Part shown: positions 52,015 to 58,932 of the stretch, in pieces
Layout of the letters: every line of letters starts with the position of its first letter
Numbering within the stretch: position 1 is the stretch's first letter
Assembly: GCF_016306625.1 (NCBI RefSeq)
Contig: NZ_JACOII010000016.1
Span: 1,119 to 60,050 of the forward strand
Source: Xenorhabdus lircayensis
GTDB lineage: Bacteria > Pseudomonadota > Gammaproteobacteria > Enterobacterales > Enterobacteriaceae
Direction of reading: 5' to 3'
Length of the DNA: 58,932 nucleotides
Translations under genes and position numbers: made by a program
The notes under the pieces: generated by a model
Database searches by the model: none
What the model saw: the letters and a program-made list of their open reading frames with translations, nothing else
Told to the model about the DNA's origin: nothing

Positions 52015-52050
52015 TAGGGTTAGCTTGTTTTTTGCTAACCCTACTATTTA
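52015..52050 (+). terminator. Terminator of luxS
   Basis: TAGGGTTAGC (52015-52024) pairs perfectly with GCTAACCCTA (52034-52043), followed by CTATTTA. Confidence 0.75.
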
Positions 52051-52081
52051 TTTCCGAAAAATAAATTCCCAAAAAATAAAA

Positions 52082-53377
52082 TTAATCACTGGATTTTATT
52101 TTTTGCTTTGTTTTTTGGGCTATTGGCGTTACACGGACCTGCTTGATAACATTATCGTGTACCGAAAGAACCTCAAAATTATATTCATTAATCTGGACTT
52201 GAACGTTCAATTCAGGAATTTCACCTAATTCTTCCAGAATCATTCCATTCATTGTTCTTGGACCATCTTCAGGCAGTGCCCAATCGAAAGCTTTATTTAA
52301 CTCACGGATATTGGCGGTACCATCAACCAGAACGGTGCCATCGCTTTGAGGAAGAGCTTCTTCTGCCAGAGTAGGGGACATGGATGTGGTAAAATCGCCG
52401 ACAATTTCTTCCAAAATATCTTCGACAGTCACGAGACCTTGAATATCCCCATATTCGTCAACGATCAAACCCACTTTCTGCTTGTTGCGCTGGAAGTTAA
52501 TAAGTTGGATATTTAGTGGAGTACTGACAGGAATAAAGTAGATTTTATCTGCTGCTTTGATCAAATTTCTTTTTGTGAACTCTTTTTTTTCCATCATCAA
52601 CCGATAGGCTTCACGTACTCGTAGCATACCAATTGCATCATCAAGGGAGTCTCGATAAAGCACAATTCGTCCATGTGGAGAATGTGTCAATTGCCTGATA
52701 ACAGATTTCCAATCATTGTTGATGTCAATGCCGACAATCTCATTACGAGGCACCATGATGTCGCCAACGGTAACTTTCTCAAGATCCAATATTGAGATCA
52801 GCATGTCTTGATTGCGACGCGATAGATTGGTGTTTGACTCATTTACGATTGTACGCAGTTCGTCTTTACTTACTGCATCATTGCGGATGTTAGAGGTTTT
52901 GATGCCCAGACAGCGCATAAACAGTAAACTGATTCTATTAAATGCCCAAACAAGTGGCAGCATGATTTTTTCTAGTGGGCGTAGCAGGAAACTACTTGGA
53001 AAAGCCACCCTTTCTGGGTGAAGCGCTGCAATGGTTTTTGGCATCACTTCAGAGAAAATAAGAATCACGAAAGTGAGTATGCCCGTTGCAATAGCAACAC
53101 CGACATCACCATAAAGGCGCATGCCTACGATAGTAGCAAGAGAAGACGCCAGAATATTGACGAGATTATTGCCAATAAGGATAAGGCTGATGAGTCTGTC
53201 TGGGTGACGCAGCAGAGACTCTACTCTCCGTGCGGGATTACTCCCTTGTTTAGCCAAATGGCGTAAGCGATAACGGTTGATTGTCATCATGCTAGTTTCT
53301 GAGGCCGAGAAATAGGCAGAAACGATAACCATGACAACAAGAATTATAATCAATGTGCCTGTTGAGACTTGCTCCAA
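52082..53377 (-). CDS. yfjD: CNNM/CorB-type transporter-associated protein YfjD
   Basis: This 431-residue inner-membrane protein has an N-terminal DUF21 domain with about four membrane segments, two CBS domains (MVPRNEIVGIDINNDW, LIVDEYGDIQGLVTVEDILEE) and a C-terminal CorC/HlyC domain. It is related to CorB, linked to magnesium and cobalt resistance. The sequence follows E. coli YfjD throughout. ypjD lies upstream on the same strand with a 54-nt gap, so the two may be co-transcribed. Confidence 0.94.
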   Translation of the reverse strand: MEQVSTGTLIIILVVMVIVSAYFSASETSMMTINRYRLRHLAKQGSNPARRVESLLRHPDRLISLILIGNNLVNILASSLATIVGMRLYGDVGVAIATGILTFVILIFSEVMPKTIAALHPERVAFPSSFLLRPLEKIMLPLVWAFNRISLLFMRCLGIKTSNIRNDAVSKDELRTIVNESNTNLSRRNQDMLISILDLEKVTVGDIMVPRNEIVGIDINNDWKSVIRQLTHSPHGRIVLYRDSLDDAIGMLRVREAYRLMMEKKEFTKRNLIKAADKIYFIPVSTPLNIQLINFQRNKQKVGLIVDEYGDIQGLVTVEDILEEIVGDFTTSMSPTLAEEALPQSDGTVLVDGTANIRELNKAFDWALPEDGPRTMNGMILEELGEIPELNVQVQINEYNFEVLSVHDNVIKQVRVTPIAQKTKQKIKSSD

Positions 53378-53431
53378 AACAGAATTCCTTCCTAATGTTT
53401 ATACAAACTGGCTACGGTGTCCTTTGAACCC

Positions 53432-54223
53432 TTAATAAATCATAATTTCCTGTAACAGCCTGCTACCGAAAAAAGCGAGTGTCAGAATAAACGCGCCAAT
53501 CAGATTGAACCAAATAACGCGCTTGCCACGCCACCCTTCATGATAGTGCCCCCAAAGCAAAATAACGTAGACAAACCATGCAATGATAGATAAAACGGAC
53601 TTATGAATATTTTCTTTACTGAAAACATCCTCCATATACATGATGCCTGAGCATAGCGTCAATGTTAGTAAAATTACACCGACTTGGGTAATGTGAAACA
53701 TTTTACGCTCAATTGTCATCAATGGAGGCATGCCAGAGGTAAAGGAGAGTTTTTTCTTTTTAAGCTGGTAATCCAACCAGCCAAGTTGCAATGCATAAAG
53801 CGCTGCAATGAGTAAGGTGGAATAGCCAAGTAATGCTAGCCCAATATGAATGAATAATTCGATACTATCTTCAAGATGCGTAATGAATTCTCCTGGCATC
53901 ATGCTGACCAGTATCAAATTTATCATGGCAAAGCTATAAACAATCGGTAGTAGAAACCATGCACGCCCGCGGAAAGCCACGACCGTCATGATGATGCACA
54001 TGAGCAAACTGACGATTGAACCTAAATTCAATAAAGTAAGGTTTTGACCACTGCTGACATGAAATACTTGATATTTTAATGCAATCGCATGATTGACTAA
54101 CGCCACAATTGCGAAAAAAAGGGCCAATTTTTGATAGCTGTTTTGTTGGCGTAGTAAACCTGGAACGACGAGCGTCAGGCTAATGAGATAAGCAAGTAAA
54201 GCAATAGTTGAAAATACCAGCAT
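53432..54223 (-). CDS. ypjD: YpjD, cytochrome c assembly-type inner-membrane protein
   Basis: This 263-residue protein has eight membrane helices and the CcmC/CcsA-like conserved region WGHYHEGWRGKR near the C-terminus. The family resembles haem-handling proteins, but the role of YpjD is unsettled. I choose ATG at 54223 (MLVFSTIALLAYL), which matches homologues; the longer frame from 54268 begins inside a palindromic repeat. Confidence 0.92.
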   Translation of the reverse strand: MLVFSTIALLAYLISLTLVVPGLLRQQNSYQKLALFFAIVALVNHAIALKYQVFHVSSGQNLTLLNLGSIVSLLMCIIMTVVAFRGRAWFLLPIVYSFAMINLILVSMMPGEFITHLEDSIELFIHIGLALLGYSTLLIAALYALQLGWLDYQLKKKKLSFTSGMPPLMTIERKMFHITQVGVILLTLTLCSGIMYMEDVFSKENIHKSVLSIIAWFVYVILLWGHYHEGWRGKRVIWFNLIGAFILTLAFFGSRLLQEIMIY

Positions 54224-54250
54224 AACGTTTATCGTTTTCGCAATAGTGTT

Positions 54251-54294
54251 ATGCCCTTCATCTTTCAAGCTATAGCTTGAAAGATGAAGGGCAT
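54251..54294. repeat. Perfect 44-bp palindrome (repeat element)
   Basis: ATGCCCTTCATCTTTCAAG at the left end is mirrored exactly at the right end; each arm is 22 bp with no loop. The arm contains CCCTTCATCTTTCAAG, shared with the ERIC-like element at 31327. It lies in the ypjD-ffh divergent region and could form a cruciform or act as a terminator. Confidence 0.95.
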
Positions 54295-54456
54295 GGATTG
54301 AATTTAAAATTTAAGTATACCGCTAGCAGGGGGTAGCCTCCAACCGTTGTTAATCATACTTGGGAATCTCTTTGCAGAGATCACATGATCATCGTGTTAT
54401 AATTCGCAAAATTTGCCTTACAGGTAGACCCACTTGTAGATATCTGAGCTGAGACA

Positions 54457-55818
54457 ATGTTTGATAATTTAACTGACAGACTATCGCGCACACTGCGCAA
54501 TATCAGCGGCCGCGGGCGGCTGACTGAAGATAATATTAAAGATACGCTACGCGAAGTTCGTATGGCTTTGCTCGAAGCGGATGTTGCATTACCTGTCGTG
54601 CGTGATTTTATTTCACGAGTCAAAGAGAGCGCAGTGGGGTATGAGGTTAACAAAAGTCTGACTCCTGGGCAGGAATTCGTCAAAATCGTTCAGAATGAAT
54701 TGGTTAAAGCGATGGGAGAGGTTAACAGTGAACTGAACCTTTCCGCACAGCCTCCTGCTGTTGTTCTGATGGCCGGTTTGCAAGGTGCAGGTAAAACAAC
54801 CAGTGTTGCCAAATTAGGTAAACTGCTGAAAGAAAAAAACAAGAAAAAAGTATTGGTCGTTTCTGCTGACGTTTATCGACCAGCGGCGATCAAACAGCTT
54901 GAAACCCTGTCTGAAACTGTCGGAGTTGATTTTTTCCCTTCAGATCCACAGGAAAAGCCGGTTGATATTGTCAACAAGGCTATCCAGCATGCTAAGTTGA
55001 AATTCTATGATGTGCTATTAGTCGATACCGCAGGTCGTTTGCATGTCGATGAAGCCATGATGGATGAAATTAAAGCGGTTCATGCAGCTATCAAGCCTGT
55101 CGAAACTCTGTTTGTTGTTGATGCGATGACAGGTCAAGATGCGGCAAATACAGCAAAAGCATTTAATGAAGCATTGCCATTGACAGGTGTTGTCCTGACT
55201 AAAGTGGATGGTGATGCTCGTGGTGGTGCGGCGCTTTCCATCCGGCATATTACGGGTAAGCCAATCAAATTCCTTGGTGTTGGCGAAAAAACAGATGCAT
55301 TGGAACCTTTTCATCCAGATCGCATTGCATCTCGTATTCTGGGCATGGGAGACATGCTTTCACTGATCGAAGAGATTGAAAGCAAGGTTGATCGTACCCA
55401 GGCGGAAAAACTGGCGTCGAAACTGAAAAAAGGTGATGGTTTTGATCTAAGCGATTTCCTCGATCAGCTCAAACAAATGCGTAACATGGGTGGCATGACC
55501 AGCATGTTGAGTAAAATGCCGGGAATGTCGCAGATTCCTGATGCTGTCAAATCTCAAATGGATGACAAGATTCTGGTTAAAATGGAATCCATCATTAATT
55601 CCATGACCCGTAAAGAGCGTGAAAAACCAGAAATCATCAAAGGCTCCCGTAAGCGTCGTATTGCGATGGGATCGGGTACACAGGTGCAAGATGTCAACCG
55701 ATTACTGAAACAGTTTGATGAAATGCAGCGTATGATGAAAAAAATGAAGAAAGGTGGTTTGGCGAAAATGATGAAAGGCATGAAAGGCATGCTGCCACCG
55801 GGATTTATGGGGCGATAA
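54457..55818 (+). CDS. ffh: Signal recognition particle protein Ffh
   Basis: This 453-residue GTPase binds 4.5S RNA and signal sequences of nascent membrane proteins. It has an N domain, a G domain with [10 protein letters not shown] near residue 105, DTAGR and [10 protein letters not shown], and a methionine-rich M domain ([17 protein letters not shown], within limits of the signature). It lies divergent from ypjD, as in E. coli. Confidence 0.97.
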   Translation: MFDNLTDRLSRTLRNISGRGRLTEDNIKDTLREVRMALLEADVALPVVRDFISRVKESAVGYEVNKSLTPGQEFVKIVQNELVKAMGEVNSELNLSAQPPAVVLMAGLQGAGKTTSVAKLGKLLKEKNKKKVLVVSADVYRPAAIKQLETLSETVGVDFFPSDPQEKPVDIVNKAIQHAKLKFYDVLLVDTAGRLHVDEAMMDEIKAVHAAIKPVETLFVVDAMTGQDAANTAKAFNEALPLTGVVLTKVDGDARGGAALSIRHITGKPIKFLGVGEKTDALEPFHPDRIASRILGMGDMLSLIEEIESKVDRTQAEKLASKLKKGDGFDLSDFLDQLKQMRNMGGMTSMLSKMPGMSQIPDAVKSQMDDKILVKMESIINSMTRKEREKPEIIKGSRKRRIAMGSGTQVQDVNRLLKQFDEMQRMMKKMKKGGLAKMMKGMKGMLPPGFMGR

Positions 55819-55901
55819 TCAACAAAGTCGCGAAAGAAAATGTTCTTTGGATTGCTTTTTGCGCCAAAGTGAGTAAAATTTTCGGGCTTTTAAATGGACA
55901 G

Positions 55902-55936
55902 CCGGACTCCGTTCCTCGATGGAGTCTGGTTGTTTT
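55902..55936 (+). terminator. Terminator or attenuator between ffh and rpsP
   Basis: CCGGACTCC (55902-55910) pairs with GGAGTCTGG (55921-55929; 9 bp, one G-U pair) and is followed by TTGTTTT. It may end ffh transcripts and limit entry into rpsP. Confidence 0.75.
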
Positions 55937-55955
55937 GCTAACTAATGAGGATGTT

Positions 55956-56204
55956 ATGGTAACAATTCGTTTAGCTCGTGGCGGCGCAAAAAAGCGTCCG
56001 TTCTACCAAGTAGTCGTGACCGATAGCCGCAATGCGCGTGATGGTCGCTTTATTGAGCGTGTTGGTTTCTTCAACCCAATCGCTTCAGGAAATGCAGAAG
56101 CTCTGCGTTTAGATCTGGACCGTATCGAACATTGGGTTGGTCTGGGTGCATCTGTGTCTGATCGTGTTGCTGCACTGATCAAAGACGCTAAAAAAGTAGC
56201 TTAA
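55956..56204 (+). CDS. rpsP: Ribosomal protein bS16
   Basis: This 82-residue small-subunit protein begins [17 protein letters not shown] choose ATG at 55956, the family start, although the frame is open back to 55869. It is the first gene of the rpsP-rimM-trmD-rplS operon. Confidence 0.97.
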   Translation: MVTIRLARGGAKKRPFYQVVVTDSRNARDGRFIERVGFFNPIASGNAEALRLDLDRIEHWVGLGASVSDRVAALIKDAKKVA

Positions 56205-56222
56205 TCTGTCACGGTGGTAACA

Positions 56223-56771
56223 ATGAGCAAACAATCTGGCCTGGCGCACCCTGTTGAGCAGATCGTATTGGGAAAATTGGGTTCAGCGTATGGCATTCGT
56301 GGTTGGCTCAGAGTTTTTTCTTCCACCGAACACACCGAAGACATTTTTGAATATCAACCGTGGTTTATTCAACGTTCAGGCCAGTGGCAACACGTTGAGC
56401 TGGATGCGTGGAAATACCACAACCAAGATATTATCGTCAAAATCAAAGATATTGATGATCGGGATGCTGCGAATTTATTTACTAACTATGAAATAGTGGT
56501 GGATTCTAGCCAATTGCCGGAGCTGGGAGCAGGTGATTATTACTGGAAAGATCTTATTGGCTGCCGAGTAATTAACACCGCAGGTTACAACCTTGGAGCC
56601 ATACATGACATGATGGAAACGGGTTCTAACGATGTGATGGTAATAAAAGCAAATCTGAAAGATGCATTCGGTGTCAAGGAGCGGTTGGTTCCGTTTCTTG
56701 ATGGGCAGGTTATCAAGAAAGTCGATCTCGCTACCAAAACGATTGAGGTAGATTGGGATCCTGGTTTTTAA
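56223..56771 (+). CDS. rimM: 16S rRNA processing protein RimM
   Basis: This 182-residue ribosome-assembly factor helps mature the 30S head and binds S19. It has the RimM N-terminal domain ([17 protein letters not shown]) and PRC-barrel domain ([21 protein letters not shown]). The start at 56223 matches homologues (MSKQ); the GTG at 56214 is less likely. Confidence 0.96.
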   Translation: MSKQSGLAHPVEQIVLGKLGSAYGIRGWLRVFSSTEHTEDIFEYQPWFIQRSGQWQHVELDAWKYHNQDIIVKIKDIDDRDAANLFTNYEIVVDSSQLPELGAGDYYWKDLIGCRVINTAGYNLGAIHDMMETGSNDVMVIKANLKDAFGVKERLVPFLDGQVIKKVDLATKTIEVDWDPGF

Positions 56772-56808
56772 TCTCCGGTAAATACGGTTTAAATGAGTGG
56801 GACGCAGT

Positions 56809-57549
56809 ATGTGGATTGGGGTTATTAGCCTGTTTCCTGAAATGTTCCGCGCAATAACCGATTACGGGGTAACTGGTCGGGCAGTAAAGAATGGCCTGTT
56901 GAGTATCGAATGCTGGAGTCCGCGGGATTTTACCTACGACCGGCATCGTACTGTTGATGATCGCCCTTATGGCGGTGGTCCAGGCATGCTGATGATGGTG
57001 CAACCATTACGGGAAGCCATCCATGCAGCTAAAGCTTCGGCGGGTGTTGGTGCAAAGGTGATTTATCTTTCACCTCAGGGGCGCAAACTCGATCAACAGG
57101 GAGTTTGTGAACTGGCAGCGAATGAGAAATTAATTCTGGTTTGCGGTCGTTATGAAGGTATTGATGAGCGAGTCATCCAAACCGAAATTGACGAAGAATG
57201 GTCTATCGGTGATTACGTTCTTAGCGGGGGAGAGCTTCCTGCAATGACAATGATTGACTCGATCTCTCGGTTTATTCCGGGGGTTTTGGGGCATCAAGCG
57301 TCGGCAGAAGAAGACTCATTCGCTGATGGATTGTTGGATTGTCCGCACTATACTCGTCCTGAAGTGTTAGATGGCATGGAAGTTCCCCCAGTTTTGCTGT
57401 CAGGAAATCATGCTGAAATTAATCGCTGGCGAATGAAACAATCGCTTGGCCGAACTTGGTTAAGAAGGCCCGAACTTCTAGAAAGCCTAGCTCTGACTGA
57501 CGAGCAAAGGATGTTGCTGTCTGAATTCCAACGTGAATATCAAGATTAG
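56809..57549 (+). CDS. trmD: tRNA (guanine-37-N1)-methyltransferase
   Basis: This 246-residue SPOUT methyltransferase makes m1G37 and prevents frameshifting. The knot region contains [14 protein letters not shown] and [15 protein letters not shown]. The start at 56809 ([13 protein letters not shown]) matches the family. The stop is TAG, followed by TAA three codons later. Confidence 0.97.
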   Translation: MWIGVISLFPEMFRAITDYGVTGRAVKNGLLSIECWSPRDFTYDRHRTVDDRPYGGGPGMLMMVQPLREAIHAAKASAGVGAKVIYLSPQGRKLDQQGVCELAANEKLILVCGRYEGIDERVIQTEIDEEWSIGDYVLSGGELPAMTMIDSISRFIPGVLGHQASAEEDSFADGLLDCPHYTRPEVLDGMEVPPVLLSGNHAEINRWRMKQSLGRTWLRRPELLESLALTDEQRMLLSEFQREYQD

Positions 57550-57610
57550 GCAACGAATTAATCCAGACAGGTCCTGTGAAGGAATGTCTTTGATATATCA
57601 GTTTACCTAG

Positions 57611-57979
<369 letters not shown>

Positions 57980-58011
57980 TACGCTTTCGCTACATCCGAA
58001 AGTTATCGTTT

Positions 58012-58038
58012 AAGGCCAGCAAATGCTGGCCTTTTTTA
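58012..58038 (+). terminator. Terminator of the rpsP-rplS operon
   Basis: AAGGCCAGC (58012-58020) pairs with GCTGGCCTT (58025-58033) around AAAT and is followed by TTTT. Confidence 0.93.
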
Positions 58039-58120
58039 CAATATAATGACTTGATTAAAAAGGGATTTTTTAATGCTTCATCCACATTATATCCACTTTA
58101 TAACTGAAACCTTTAGCAGA

Positions 58121-58148
58121 AGCCCTTCGATTTTCGAGGGGCTTTCTC
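58121..58148 (+). terminator. Second hairpin downstream of rplS
   Basis: AGCCCTTCGA (58121-58130) pairs with TCGAGGGGCT (58134-58143; one G-U pair) around TTT and is followed by TTCTC. No gene between the two terminators was found. Confidence 0.6.
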
Positions 58149-58234
58149 ATTTATCAAGGTTAAACTATCAGATAGGATATTCGGGAGTTCAAAATTTAAA
58201 CATATCTAAACCATGACAACATAAGAGAATAGTA

Positions 58235-58831
58235 ATGGAAGATTTTTTGTTTTTAGTAGCGATTATATCTTTTCTAGCATTCATCATTGGGTTGGCGAAA
58301 CCCAAAGCAGTATTAATGTCGAACAGGAAAGTATCCTCCTTAGTCTATCTAGTAGTATTCTTAGCCTCCATCATAACGGCTGCTGAACTATTTTCCCCAA
58401 AACAAAACACGCCTCAACAATCCACTGCCTCGACAGAACCCACAGACGAAGAGTCACACAGTGATAATGATAAAGATGAGTAGCCTCCATGTACTGGCGA
58501 TAAAAGAATTTATCCGTCTATTGCTGCCGCAATTGAAGACTTTGGATATTACTATCCAGAAAATAATTCCTTTGAGTTGATTAGAGAAACTCCACTAAAA
58601 ATAAGGCTATCTCCTTCTGCTTATAATGAAGATCTACCCGATGTAAAAGAAAATCTGGTTAAGCGTGCGATTGTCTACGGTATATACAGAACCTTCATTA
58701 ACAGCAACAATGATAAAGTGACCGTAGTTTCTTATCTTGTAGATTCTAATGACAGTAAAAAATTAAAAGGCTCGCCTGAATATACCGTTACCTTAATGAA
58801 AGAACAGGCATTAAAAAGGGTCATGTATTAA
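58235..58831 (+). pseudogene. Small membrane-anchored protein interrupted by in-frame TAG
   Basis: One frame of 199 codons runs from ATG at 58235 to TAA at 58829-58831 with one internal TAG at 58481-58483. The first 82 residues hold two membrane helices (about 3-20 and 35-51) and an acidic, Ser/Thr/Gln-rich tail. The 115 residues after the TAG ([19 protein letters not shown] onward) are hydrophilic and look like a folded exported domain. The second part has no good start of its own; the nearest is a TTG at 58577 well inside it. I do not know the family. It may be a pseudogene or a readthrough gene. The 3' end abuts an IS1-like end. Confidence 0.65.
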
Positions 58832-58932
58832 ATGGTTAGATCTTGGTGTTGAAAATAATGTTCACGTTCAATAAAAGTTCCTATCACTTTATCGTGCATT
58901 TCCGCCGACTTTGAATAACCGAGGGTTTTTCT
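58828..58932 (-). mobile_element. IS1-family insertion sequence, transposase C-terminus (partial)
   Basis: A minus-strand frame enters from the right edge and ends at TAA (58830-58828). It reads KTLGYSKSAEMHDKVIGTF and then IEREHYFQ, which aligns with the E. coli IS1 InsB end, SKSVELHDKVIGHYL. The likely element tip is GGTTAGATCTTGG near 58834, resembling the IS1 terminal GGTAATGACTCC. Only the end of the element is in the window, so completeness is unknown. Confidence 0.82.

Noticed and set aside
53432-54268. Longer ypjD start at 54268
   Set aside because: The extra N-terminus begins inside the 44-bp palindrome; homologues start at the ATG at 54223.

Overview
The window looks like chromosomal DNA of an enterobacterium of the Xenorhabdus/Photorhabdus (Morganellaceae) type. 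I infer this from protein sequences close to but distinct from Escherichia coli, enterobacterial gene order in several blocks, a complete Na+-NQR operon, and short repeats with ERIC-like TATACCC/GGGTATA ends. No database search was possible, so the genus is an inference.

Layout. Left edge (1-506): the tail of an unidentified gene, then on the minus strand a very unusual 292-nt tRNA-like gene. It has one serine-type acceptor stem and T arm but five tandem anticodon arms. 1057-5394: a periplasmic metallo-beta-lactamase-fold protein facing a LysR-type regulator, then lysR and lysA. 5457-10365: fadE, gmhA, yafJ and yafK in E. coli order. 10798-18002: nqrABCDEF, apbE and nqrM, the Na+-pumping NADH:quinone reductase with its FMN-attachment and iron-delivery factors. 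18262-23654: accessory genes, namely a DUF817 membrane protein, an ECF sigma factor, a TonB-dependent receptor interrupted by an in-frame amber codon, a coiled-coil lipoprotein and an acetyltransferase. 23815-29896: betA, betB and betI facing betT, for choline uptake and glycine betaine synthesis. 30007-31543: an AT-rich MFS exporter, an ERIC-like repeat and a gene remnant. 31622-39931: dinB, pepD, gpt, frsA, crl, proB, proA and aroL. 40071-48520: aas-lplT, pncC, recA, alaS and csrA. 48963-49469: tRNA-Ser and three tRNA-Arg. 49665-54223: gshA, luxS, corB-like yfjD and ypjD. 54457-57979: ffh, rpsP, rimM, trmD and rplS. Right edge: a small membrane protein gene, also interrupted by an in-frame amber codon, and the end of an IS1-family element.

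The main discovery candidate is the tRNA-like gene at 176-467. The five 21-nt anticodon arms are identical except at anticodon positions 35 and 36. The anticodons read UUA (three times), UCA and UCC, so together they could in principle read all three stop codons and GGA/GGG. Each unit also carries its own 5' half of the variable stem, and each can pair with the single 3' half near the T arm. The five heads could therefore be alternatives for one tRNA body. Two genes in the same window have an in-frame TAG, and all five genes that end in TAG have a second in-frame stop 3-4 codons later. This fits some tolerance of amber readthrough but does not prove it. Essential genes alaS and trmD still end in TAG, so wholesale reassignment is unlikely.
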